DNA from: Pseudorhodobacter antarcticus
GTDB taxonomy: Bacteria; Pseudomonadota; Alphaproteobacteria; Rhodobacterales; Rhodobacteraceae
NCBI GenBank assembly: GCA_945860375.1
Contig: CAMAQR010000003.1
Location: 114,351 to 178,350, forward strand
Direction of reading: 5' to 3'
Length of the DNA stretch: 64,000 nucleotides
Shown here: in pieces, positions 56,081 through 63,928 of the stretch
Layout: every line of letters begins with the position of its first letter
Numbering within the stretch: the first letter of the stretch is position 1
Position numbers and translations under genes: made by a program
Notes under the pieces: generated by a model
Databases searched by the model: none
Told to the model about the DNA's origin: nothing
What the model saw: the letters and a program-made list of their open reading frames with translations, nothing else

Positions 56081-56272
56081 GCCTTGCCCCGCTTAAGTCC
56101 GTGGCGCACCTGCAAGGCACTGGCCGCTTTCCCGCCCCCTGATGCAAAGGGGACGGGGCGCGTCCGGTCAGACACAGTCCGCGCCTGACGGTGTGCAGGC
56201 CCGCTGCACTCCCCCGGCACGGGGGAGGCAGGCGCCAGCCGACCGACCGGGCTGCCCCGGAGGGTCACCCGC

Positions 56273-57040
56273 TCAGCCGCCGTAGATCGACGAAGCGAAG
56301 TATTTGGCGGTGATCGTGTCATAAGTCCCGTCGGCGATCACCTTGGCGATGGCAGCGTTGATCTTCGCCACCAGTTCGGTGTCCTCCTTGCGCACACCGG
56401 CACCCACCCCCAGCCCGAGGATCGCCGCGTCATCGGTCACCGCACCCTTCAGATCACAGCAGGTGGCACCGGCATCGGAGGCGAGGAACGCGTCCATCGC
56501 GATGCTGTCGGCCTGAATCGCGTCGATCCGCCCGGCGGCAAGGTCTTGGTTCGCTTCGTCCTGAGTCTGGTAGATCTTTACCTCAGCCGCAGTCGGCGCA
56601 AAGTACTTCTCAACATAATCAGCATGCACGGTCGAGGCCTGGACACCGATGATCTTGCCGGCAAGCCCCTCGGGGGTGGGTGCCATGTCGACACCCTTGG
56701 TGCCGATGATGACGGTGGGTGTGTTGTAGTACTTGTCCGAGAAGTTGATGGTTTTCAGACGCTCTTCGGTGATCGACATCGAGGCCATGATCGCGTCGAT
56801 CTGCCCCGAAGTCAGCGACGGGATGATGCCGTCCCATGCCACCGGGGTGATGACGCACTGCATCTCTCCCGCCGCACACATGGCGTTGATGAACTCGACC
56901 TCCCAGCCGACCCAGTTGCCGCTGGCATCGGGCGAGGCGAAGGGCGGATAAGCCTCGGCGGCGATGCCGATCTTGACCTCTTGGGCCGCCACGGGCGCAG
57001 CGAAAAGCATCGCTGCGACGACGAGGGATTTGAACTTCAT
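56273..57040 (-). CDS. Arginine-type amino-acid-binding protein
   Basis: 255 residues. Signal peptide (MKFKSLVVAAMLFAAPVAAQ), then a family 3 solute-binding protein: IGIAAEAYPPFASPDASGNW, GWEVEFINAMC, WDGIIPSLTSGQIDAIMASM and SITEERLKTINFSDKYY. These features are close to lysine/arginine/ornithine- and octopine-binding proteins. It supplies the two permeases downstream. Confidence 0.92.
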   Translation of the reverse strand: MKFKSLVVAAMLFAAPVAAQEVKIGIAAEAYPPFASPDASGNWVGWEVEFINAMCAAGEMQCVITPVAWDGIIPSLTSGQIDAIMASMSITEERLKTINFSDKYYNTPTVIIGTKGVDMAPTPEGLAGKIIGVQASTVHADYVEKYFAPTAAEVKIYQTQDEANQDLAAGRIDAIQADSIAMDAFLASDAGATCCDLKGAVTDDAAILGLGVGAGVRKEDTELVAKINAAIAKVIADGTYDTITAKYFASSIYGG

Positions 57041-57070
57041 AGGTGTCTCCTTGCTGGTTGTTCCGTCTTT

Positions 57071-57844
57071 TCAGGCAACGGATTTGAGAAACTGCTTCAG
57101 CCGATCGGATCTGGGCGCGCCGAACAGCTGGTCGGGCGGGCCTTCTTCCTCGATCTGGCCGTTGTGAACGTAGATCACGTGGCTTGCGACCTCCCGGGCG
57201 AACTTCATCTCATGTGTGACCAGAATCATTGTCCGCCCCTCGTCGGCAAGGCCGCGGATGACCTGCAACACCTCGCCGACTAGCTCGGGGTCAAGGGCGC
57301 TGGTCGGCTCGTCGAACAGCATGGCCTTGGGTTCCATGCACAGCGCCCGCGCAATGGCCGCGCGCTGCTGTTGGCCCCCGGACATGAAGGCGGGATAGGC
57401 GCCTTCCTTTTCGGAAAGACCAACGCGGGCAAGCAGCTTTCGCGCCCGCTCCACCGCCACATCCCTTGGACATTTCAAGACATGGACCGGAACTTCGATC
57501 AGGTTTTCCAGCACCGTCCGGTGGGTCCAGAGGTTGAAGGACTGAAACACCATGCCCAGCGATTGGCGGATGCGTTCAAGCTGCCTGCGGTCCGATGGCA
57601 CGCCATCCGGGCGCATCGTCACAGACTCGCCCGCGATATGGATGATGCCGGAGGTCGGGGTCTCAAGAAAATTAATGCAGCGCAGCATCGTCGATTTGCC
57701 AGACCCGGAGCCGCCGATGATTGCCACAACGTCGCCCTCGCGGGCGGTAAGGGAAACACCCGTGAGAACCTTGTGCGCGCCAAAGCTTTTGTGCAGATCC
57801 GTGACCTTGATCGCCTCGGGCCGTCGTTCGGCTTCGTTCTCCAT
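57071..57844 (-). CDS. Polar amino-acid ABC transporter ATPase (HisP-like)
   Basis: 257 residues. Walker A GGSGSGKST, the HisP-type CINFLETPTSG, Q loop VFQSFNLWTHRTVLEN, signature MSGGQQQRAAIARAL and Walker B LFDEPTSALDPELVGEV. Start 57844 (MENEAERRPEAIKVTDLHKS) is preferred to 58123, whose extra 93 codons overlap the divergent hydrolase region. First gene of the transporter operon. Confidence 0.93.
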   Translation of the reverse strand: MENEAERRPEAIKVTDLHKSFGAHKVLTGVSLTAREGDVVAIIGGSGSGKSTMLRCINFLETPTSGIIHIAGESVTMRPDGVPSDRRQLERIRQSLGMVFQSFNLWTHRTVLENLIEVPVHVLKCPRDVAVERARKLLARVGLSEKEGAYPAFMSGGQQQRAAIARALCMEPKAMLFDEPTSALDPELVGEVLQVIRGLADEGRTMILVTHEMKFAREVASHVIYVHNGQIEEEGPPDQLFGAPRSDRLKQFLKSVA

Positions 57845-58132
57845 GCGTCCCCCATTCGGGTTATCTAAGCGTGCAATCTTTTCCAGCGCAAGCCTTTCCT
57901 GCGGGAAAGCCGCCCGGCATCGCAGCTTGAAGGGGGCGGCGGCGCCCGTCGATGCAGAACGGGCAAAGCGAGAGCCTTCACGCGCACCTTGATCACCGAC
58001 GACGACGGCGACACGCGCCCGATCTGGCCCCGAACCGATCGTTCGCACGATTTCGTCCCGAACCTCGTCGGCATGACTTGCGTCAGGCAGGGATGCGGCT
58101 ATCAATGGAAGCCCATGATCCAAAGGTCCGTT

Positions 58133-58927
58133 ATGCGCTCATTTCGCTTTACCCATGCCATCACGCGCAAGCCCGCCCGATCCATCCTGCATGGACTGCG
58201 GGCCGTCGACATCGGAAATCCCGACCTTGCGCTGATGCAACGCCATCATGCCGATTATGTCACGGCCCTGCGGGAAACCGGATCGACTGTGATCGAACTG
58301 GACCCGCTGGAGGCTTTTCCCGACTCCGTCTTTGTGGAAGATACGGCTCTTTGCCTGCCTGAGGGGGCCATCATCATGCGCCCCGGCGCGCCTTCCCGTT
58401 TGGGAGAGGCCGCGGAAATGGAGCAGCATTTGCGGGCGCTGTATGATGATGTCCGTCGGATCGATCAACCGGAGAGTTTCATCGAAGGCGGCGACATCCT
58501 CGTGACCGAGACAGAGATCCTCGTTGGACGCTCTGCCCGGACCAACGCAGGCGGTGTGGCAGAGTTGATCCGCAAAGTGGCCGACTGGCGCCTTGCTGTC
58601 CGTGAAGTGCACACACCGCCCGGGATTCTGCACTTCAAGACAGACTGTTCGCTGTTGGACGCCGAAACCATATTGTCAACGAAAAGGCTCGACGCCTCGG
58701 GTTGTTTCAAGGGTTACCGGGTGATTCACACCGCAGAGGGCGAAGAAGCCTCGGCCAACGCCATCAGGTTCAATGATCTGGTGCTGATGCCAGCAGGCTT
58801 TGCCCGCACAAGGGACACTTTGTTGAAAGCGGGATTTGATGTGCGCGAAATCGGGAATTCGGAATGTGCCAAGCTGGATGGCGGCATGTCCTGCCTGTCG
58901 CTGCGGTTCACCCCGAAGGCCGGGTAA
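58133..58927 (+). CDS. N(G),N(G)-dimethylarginine dimethylaminohydrolase
   Basis: 264 residues of the amidinotransferase/DDAH family. Catalytic residues are visible: Glu118 in FIEGGDI, His167 in HFKTDCSLLD and nucleophile Cys254 in LDGGMSCLSLRF. It hydrolyses methylated arginine to citrulline and dimethylamine in the cytoplasm. It is divergent from a basic amino-acid transporter, suggesting uptake and use of methylarginine. AAAGG precedes the ATG at 58133; ATG at 58115 with GGAAG is the alternative. Confidence 0.9.
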   Translation: MRSFRFTHAITRKPARSILHGLRAVDIGNPDLALMQRHHADYVTALRETGSTVIELDPLEAFPDSVFVEDTALCLPEGAIIMRPGAPSRLGEAAEMEQHLRALYDDVRRIDQPESFIEGGDILVTETEILVGRSARTNAGGVAELIRKVADWRLAVREVHTPPGILHFKTDCSLLDAETILSTKRLDASGCFKGYRVIHTAEGEEASANAIRFNDLVLMPAGFARTRDTLLKAGFDVREIGNSECAKLDGGMSCLSLRFTPKAG

Positions 58928-59136
58928 ACGATGACCGCAGATCGGCGTTGATGATGTGTCCGCCATCAACGGGATCAACCGCAACCTTCTGGCAAAGCTG
59001 GTGACAGGCACTTGATCGTGTGCGGGACGGGCTGAACACGGGCGGGATGCTGCGCGAGTCGGGGGGCACGGCGGCGATGCCGAGGGCGGTGTTTGTCAAA
59101 GAAGTTGTCCGCCGATTTCACGCAACGTCTCTGATT

Positions 59137-59370
59137 TCAGGGGCGCTCAATCCGGTTTTCGGGGTTGAGCCAGACGCGTCCGGCGGCTTGCCAGTTGCGG
59201 ATTTTGCCTGACCTACGTTCCGGCTTTTGCACACCTGCATTTGCATAGACGATGGCCCGATTTGCCAGCGTGGCGCTGTCTTGTCCTGCGTGGCGCTCGT
59301 TGGGGGTCACGACGCGGATCGCGCTGTGTAGGTGCTCACCGGTATTCCAACTGGCAAAGGATTTCTTGCT
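59137..59370 (-). pseudogene. IS3-family transposase C-terminal remnant
   Basis: About 78 codons reading LHSAIRVVTPNERHAGQD, ANRAIVYANA, PERRSGKIRNWQAAGRVWLN and ending in a stop. This is the C-terminus of one IS3 subgroup (HS.IRFVTP..RH.G.D, then R..PERW...R.W.P.G.V.LNPE). The rest of the transposase is gone. Part of a run of mobile-element fossils left of the toxin locus. Confidence 0.6.
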
Positions 59371-59385
59371 TGGCGTTGGTGACAA

Positions 59386-59604
59386 CTGATCGAACGCGGC
59401 GAAGTCACCACGCTCGCCGATCTGGCTGCCAAGGAATGCGCCTCCGACCGCTACGTCAGCCGCATCATCCGGTTGGCAGGGCTGTCGCCACTGGTGCTGG
59501 AACAACTTGTCCTGCAGCGTGAACCCACGGTGCTGACGCTCAAGGACCTATGCGGGGCGGCCGAATTGGCATGGGCCGATCAGCCCGGGCGGGTGTTCGA
59601 CTGA
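59386..59604 (+). pseudogene. Serine recombinase C-terminal remnant
   Basis: A 72-codon frame without ATG reads LIERGEVTTLADLAAKECAS, DRYVSRIIRLAGLSPLVLEQ and WADQPGRVFD. This matches the C-terminal region of large serine-type site-specific recombinases (S.A..EGVSDRYVSR..RLAFLAP..VEAI, then LPL.W..Q...L). The catalytic domain is absent. It marks past site-specific integration near the toxin-immunity locus. Confidence 0.55.
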
Positions 59605-59612
59605 CTGCCTAG

Positions 59613-60440
59613 TTAAAGCTGGCCTGAAAGCTGGTCGCTGTCAGCGATACATGGGCGTTCAGCGGCGCGCAGTTCAAATGCCTTCGGTTCGCGCGAGAAA
59701 TTCCACAGCCGCATCAGGCACCAGTCGGCGCGCCGTTCCTCGGCCACGGCCAGTTCGTTGCGGGAAATGTGGAAGGGCGTGCGCTCCCAGCCATTCGTTG
59801 TCTTCACCTCTATCAGGCGGAACCGACCGTCCGGCGCAAAGCTTTCGATGTCATAGCCCGCGCCGTCGCCATCTTCTTCCGACACCCAGCGCACCTTGCG
59901 GGCCAGATCGCCGCGTCCGGCATCGGCCAGAGCAGCCTTTTCATGGGCCAGCGCCCGTTCCTCCCCAGCCCGGCCAAGCGCGCGGTTGCGGGCATCCCGT
60001 TCGGCCACATCGAACTTGGCGGAAATGTGCAGCATCTGGTCCAGCTCGGCCGGCGGGGGCTGGTTCGAAAGCGTTGGTGGCGGTCCGATCCACAGCCGGG
60101 CCATGTCGGCCATACCCATCGCTTTGCGCGCGCCTGGCGCCCGGCCCAACCAGGCCGGATTGAGCGCGAGCCAGCGCGCCACAGCATCGACCAGAGCCAT
60201 CTGCAAGTTGACGGCGGGCTTGTAGCCGGGGATCCATGTTTCACCGAGGCCCTGCAGTGCCGCACTGATGTTCTGGTGCTTGAACTCGATGGCACTGCGG
60301 TTGCGGTCGATGCGGGCCTGAAGATCGCGATTGTGCTCGGCCTTGTTGTAGGGCTGGCCCGCGACATCTGCAGCCAGCATCGCGAAGTAATCCGCAACGA
60401 TCAGGTCGTTCTCCGCATCTGTCCATGACCCGTTCGACAT
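59613..60440 (-). CDS. DUF3883 (nuclease-like) protein
   Basis: 275 residues. The C-terminal part (about 155-255) is a DUF3883-type domain with the order YDIESFAPDGRFRLIEVKTT and TPFHISRNELAVAEERRADW; Asp197, Glu211 and Lys213 form a PD-(D/E)xK-like nuclease core. The N-terminal helical part (about 1-110) contains ENDLIVADYFAMLAADVAGQ, a module seen with DUF3883 in restriction-linked proteins. It may be a DNA-acting defence or mobile-element protein; no methylase or helicase partner is nearby. Confidence 0.75.
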   Translation of the reverse strand: MSNGSWTDAENDLIVADYFAMLAADVAGQPYNKAEHNRDLQARIDRNRSAIEFKHQNISAALQGLGETWIPGYKPAVNLQMALVDAVARWLALNPAWLGRAPGARKAMGMADMARLWIGPPPTLSNQPPPAELDQMLHISAKFDVAERDARNRALGRAGEERALAHEKAALADAGRGDLARKVRWVSEEDGDGAGYDIESFAPDGRFRLIEVKTTNGWERTPFHISRNELAVAEERRADWCLMRLWNFSREPKAFELRAAERPCIADSDQLSGQL

Positions 60441-60876
60441 CGCGCCAGGCTAGCCGCGCAAAAAGCGATTGTCATCAGCGACATCGGCCGAAATGCCATG
60501 GGAACTGTTCTCTCCGATCCGACCGTTTACGCGGGCATCCCACCCGACATGCCTACCGTGCGTCTTGGCTCTGACTCCAGCGGCGTCGTTTGGGACGCAT
60601 CGCAGAGTTTTGGCGGTGCCGAATGTCATGCCATCGTAAATGAGGGGGAAAAACCGATGAACTTGAAAGGGCGAGGTTCGCTCGACCTGAGCCGGAGGCG
60701 TATTCAGAGCCCGAAACGGGACCCGCGCGCGGTCTCTGAGGTTCGGACTACTCCCGCAAACCCCTTTAAAACACGGAAAACTCCGCGCCCTGAACGGGTG
60801 TGTCAGTCGTTCGCAAGGGGGATTTTGGCGGTGCGGACGCGACTGCGGTCGAACCTTCTCTGAGCCCGATGGATCG
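60441..60876. other. Gap between DUF3883 gene and immunity gene
   Basis: 436 bases. It holds the 39-bp repeat at its right end. A plus-strand frame of 121 codons (60498-60863) ends inside the repeat (ILAVRTRLRSNLL) but has no recognised family. The DUF3883 promoter should lie in the left part. No RNA gene seen. Confidence 0.35.
60825..60863. repeat. 39-bp repeat, copy 1 (half palindrome)
   Basis: Identical over 39 bases to 62775-62813. It lies 13 bases beyond the stop codon of the putative immunity gene, as copy 2 does relative to its paralog. It contains the loop and right arm of the palindrome at 62750-62812, while the left arm is absent here. Confidence 0.85.
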
Positions 60877-61392
60877 TTACTTGGTTTCTTGCCGAAAGAA
60901 TTCAAAGGGCTTTTCAACCTGACCGGTGAGGCAGCGCACCCATATCGGGGGCAGCATGCCGAGATCTGCCCGATCGTACGCCGTTTCTTCGGCTAACGCG
61001 ATGTCAGTCAGCGTGCCGTAGGCCACGTCGATAAACGCAAAATCGGATTGGCTGAAAGCGAAAGTTGAAAGAACCCGCTGAAACTCGGGAAGATCGTGGC
61101 GCCATGGGTATTCCACGGTGAGCATGATTACCGATGTGTCGCAGTACCGGCCATGGGCGAGCAAGAAGGGCCTTGGATCATTCGCCCCTTCTCCCTCAAA
61201 CTCATGGCCAACTCGCAGGCCCGCCACTTTGTCAGTTAGACCAATTACAAACCGGTCATCGCCAACGGGTCGGAGTTCGATTCGGAGTTCAGGCGTCTCC
61301 ACTGTTGAACCGTCGTATGTCGTCTGACCTACCGACTGGGTGGCACTGCCCAGCAGAAGGATCAGCACTGAAATTCGCAGCCTGCGTTTCAT
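60877..61392 (-). CDS. Putative periplasmic immunity protein
   Basis: 171 residues. A signal peptide (MKRRLRISVLILLLGSATQS, cleaved near VGQ) sends it to the periplasm. The mature protein is predicted mainly beta, with two Cys (84 and 154) that also occur in two partial copies nearby and could form a disulfide. No named family recognised. Its ATG overlaps the toxin stop by 4 bases (ATGA), so both are made together. A GH19 lysozyme acting on the cell wall would be blocked in the periplasm, which fits export; the immunity role is inference from this arrangement. Confidence 0.7.
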   Translation of the reverse strand: MKRRLRISVLILLLGSATQSVGQTTYDGSTVETPELRIELRPVGDDRFVIGLTDKVAGLRVGHEFEGEGANDPRPFLLAHGRYCDTSVIMLTVEYPWRHDLPEFQRVLSTFAFSQSDFAFIDVAYGTLTDIALAEETAYDRADLGMLPPIWVRCLTGQVEKPFEFFRQETK

Positions 61393-62663
61393 TCGGCGTC
61401 CTCGAAGCGCGGCCTCGCAACCGAGAATCGACAGATACTGGCGAAAACCGCAGATGCATTCAGGTCTTGGACCTTTTCCCAGCGTTGATCGTACGAGTTC
61501 GTTCCCGGATTAATGATTGCAGTAATGCTGTCGGCGGCAGCTTGGGTAACTCCGGCGTCCGCGAGCGAGAAAAGGTTGTTCGCGCGCCAGAACCAGAGAG
61601 CAGATCGCGCCGCATAACGAGGAGTTCCAAGCAGTTCCGGCTCGGCTTCAAAGTCGATCAATTCCCCAAACAGTTCCGCATGATCTTCGGTGAAGGCCCG
61701 GTAGTTCGCCCGACCGGTGACCTGTTTCAGCCCGCGACCACGGAACCTCCACCCGTCGCCGCTCTCGATATCTCCATTGCCATTTCGATCAGCATAGGCG
61801 CGGTTTGCAATCGCTTCCTGATCCGCAGGATGCTCGTCAGTTCTTCCAAAACGCAGGGCTTCGTCGGGATGACGACGGAAGTAGCGAAAAGTTACACCAA
61901 GTTTGTCGGGAGGGTAGTCAAGGCTCTCTATAAGGCGCAGGCGCGGTCCGACCTCCTGTTGCACCTGGCCGAAGAAGTGTGCGAGGCGATCCGGGCTGTC
62001 CAGGCGAGCGGTTACAAGTTGAAAGTCGATTTCTCTTGCTATCCGCGCCAGACGGTCCGTATCAGCATCAGGGAAAACGGACGCCAGTCGATCACCCGTC
62101 AGGATGTCGCACACAGAGCCTTCGGGAATGCTGGTCGGGTCAATGATCGGTTCCGCAGTGCATCGACAATTCCACCCTTGACCCGGATGCCCGCCTTCAG
62201 GGGGGGCAGACCACGAGAAGACACGGTCGTCGTATTCGGCATGGGCAGCGCGAACCCGGGAATCGTCGCTGCTTCGCCAAATGTATCTCTCGACTTGAAG
62301 GGCATCCGTCTGGAACAGACCGTTCAGTATCTCGGCATATCGGGCAATGATCGAGGTGATGACCGGGTCGTTCGGGTTTACGGCCACCCCGATTTCGGTC
62401 AGCCGGTCTGCAACCTCGCTCCGAAGTTGATCACGGATAGGAGTCAGATCGATCGCGCTGATGTCGATAGAGACACCGTCTGGTAGGTGTTGGTTCAGGC
62501 GACCGACGGCAGCTGCAAGCGCATCATCAATGATGCTGTCGAGGAGTCGGTCGGGCACAACCGAGAACTTCGTTTCCAAACCAACAAGGCCATTCAACGC
62601 CAAGACGAAGGTGCTTTGCCCGCCTGACCTGATCCAAGTTGAGAATTTGCTCTCGTGCCGCAT
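61389..62663 (-). CDS. MuF-GH19 fusion, putative polymorphic toxin
   Basis: 424 residues. About 105-172 is the end of a phage Mu F (minor head protein) domain: YIWRSSDDSRVRAAHAE, VFSWSAPPEGG and WNCRCTAEP. About 224-365 is a GH19 lysozyme/chitinase-type domain: HFFGQVQQEVGPRLRLIESL (probable general acid Glu237, standing in HESG of endolysins), NRAYADRNGNGDIESGDGWR, FRGRGLKQVTGRANY and YAARSALWFWR. No signal peptide, holin or other phage structural genes are present. MuF fused to a C-terminal enzyme is a known polymorphic-toxin layout in temperate phages. GC is lower than in flanking genes. The target would be peptidoglycan. Confidence 0.8.
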   Translation of the reverse strand: MRHESKFSTWIRSGGQSTFVLALNGLVGLETKFSVVPDRLLDSIIDDALAAAVGRLNQHLPDGVSIDISAIDLTPIRDQLRSEVADRLTEIGVAVNPNDPVITSIIARYAEILNGLFQTDALQVERYIWRSSDDSRVRAAHAEYDDRVFSWSAPPEGGHPGQGWNCRCTAEPIIDPTSIPEGSVCDILTGDRLASVFPDADTDRLARIAREIDFQLVTARLDSPDRLAHFFGQVQQEVGPRLRLIESLDYPPDKLGVTFRYFRRHPDEALRFGRTDEHPADQEAIANRAYADRNGNGDIESGDGWRFRGRGLKQVTGRANYRAFTEDHAELFGELIDFEAEPELLGTPRYAARSALWFWRANNLFSLADAGVTQAAADSITAIINPGTNSYDQRWEKVQDLNASAVFASICRFSVARPRFEDAE

Positions 62664-62749
62664 TCTACCGTCGCCCCCAAAATATGGGGCTCATTGAACA
62701 CGCTCGTAGTCAAGAAGTTGTTAACGTTCCGGCCGCAAGCCTTCGGTGC

Positions 62750-62812
62750 CAGAGAAGGTTAGATCGGAGTCGCGTTGGCGGTGCGGACGCGACTGCGGTC
62801 GAACCTTCTCTG
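62750..62812. repeat. 63-nt near-palindrome containing repeat copy 2
   Basis: CAGAGAAGGTT (62750-62760) is the exact complement of AACCTTCTCTG (62802-62812), and AGTCGCG (62768-62774) of CGCGACT (62788-62794); most of the 7-base segments between also pair, giving about 25-nt arms around a 13-base loop. The loop and right arm (62775-62813) equal copy 1 at 60825-60863. It lies between the toxin start and the third immunity copy. Confidence 0.8.
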
Positions 62813-62826
62813 ATCGCTGGAGCCAG

Positions 62827-63099
62827 TCAATTGGGCCCAGGCGCGAAAAATTCGAAGGGCTTTTCAACTTGCCCATTGAGGCATCGCACCCTGATCGGGG
62901 GTAACATTTCCACGTCGGAAAGCTCGTAGGCGACGTCGTCGGCCAATGCGATGTCAGTCAGGGGGCCGTAGGCGACATCGATGAAAGCGAAATCGGAACT
63001 GCGAAAAGCATATGTGTCGAGGATACGAGAGTACTGCGGAAGATCTTGACGCCAGGGAAATTGAATGGTCAGCAAGATCGTAGTGGTGTCGCAGTAGCG
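62827..63099 (-). pseudogene. 5'-truncated copy of the putative immunity protein
   Basis: About 91 codons homologous to the C-terminal half of the immunity protein: RYCDTTTILLTIQFPWRQDL, SSDFAFIDVAYGPLTDIALA, MLPPIRVRCLNGQVEKPFEF. Both Cys are kept. Homology stops near 63099; the frame runs on to an ATG at 63159 through unrelated sequence, so a 110-residue product without signal peptide is possible. The signal peptide was probably lost when mobile DNA joined here. Confidence 0.7.
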
Positions 63100-63285
63100 C
63101 ACCCTCGAGGCCATCGGGTGGCAGGCTGACCTGCGCTCGAAGCCGGGTTTCAGTTCCAACGTGCCGATCTTCGATCTGGACGATCAGGTGTTCGAGACGC
63201 GCGACCACGGCCCGGTTGATCTCGCCGAGCTGGAGGATTGGACCTGCACCGGTTTCGTTCCGGTCTTTTGAGAGCAATATCCATC

Positions 63286-63900
63286 ATGAATATGGGTGGA
63301 GAGAGCAAGGCCGCCTGGGGCCAGTTCCTCGCCGATCTCGATGCGCGCGGGCTGAAGCACCCCGAGTTCGTCATCATCGACGGCGCCCCTGGTCTTGAGG
63401 CCGCACTTGTCGCGCTCTGGGGCGGAGACTTGGCCATCCAGCGCTGCACGGTCCACAAGCATCGCCACCTTCTCGGCCATGCCCCGAAGACAATGCACGA
63501 CGAGCTAACCGAGGATTAGCGCGACATGATCTACGCCGACATCTACGCCGACACCGCAGCCGAGGTCGAGAAACGCCGCAAAGCATTCCTGCGCAAATGG
63601 CGGCTGAAATGCAAGGCCGTCGCCGCCAGCCTCGAGGAGGCAGGCGACCGGCTGTTCACCTTCACGCGGCTCGACCCGTTACAATGGAAATCGGTGCGGA
63701 CAACGAACGCGATCTAGCGGCCGAACGAGGAGTTCCGCCGCCGCGTCAAGACCCAGACCGTGCTGCCCTGCGCAGAAACCGTGCCGATGCTGCTCTGGGC
63801 CCTGATGGCCTCCGGCCAGATCCAGATGCGCAAGGTCGATGGCTGGGAAACCCTAGGCTCAGAACTCATTAATCCACTTGTTTCCGGCCCGTTTCACTGA
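63286..63900 (+). mobile_element. IS256-family transposase, inactivated
   Basis: C-terminal half of a Mutator-type (IS256) transposase: GGESKAAWGQFLADLDARGL, HPEFVIIDGAPGLEAALVAL, the conserved RCTVHKHRHLL, then RLDPLQWKSVRTTNAI and RRRVKTQTVLPCAETVPMLL. Two TAG stops (63517-63519, where relatives have Tyr, and 63715-63717, where relatives have Glu) interrupt one continuous frame. The N-terminal half is missing. Not functional. Confidence 0.85.
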
Positions 63901-63928
63901 TTCATTTGCGGCATCGGGGAGGTGTCGC

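Noticed and set aside
54567..56147. A single 526-codon minus-strand frame covering both amino-acid permeases
   Set aside because: The first half is out of frame with the HisQ-like permease (55343-56080), whose sequence is conserved; only the part after 55343 is real. The long reading comes from GC-rich composition.
60498..60863. A 121-codon plus-strand frame ending inside the 39-bp repeat
   Set aside because: No family resemblance, a skewed composition and no conserved partner at copy 2, where the repeat lies in a different frame context.
61134..62486. A 450-codon plus-strand frame opposite the toxin gene
   Set aside because: The minus strand holds MuF and GH19 motifs in order; the plus frame has none.
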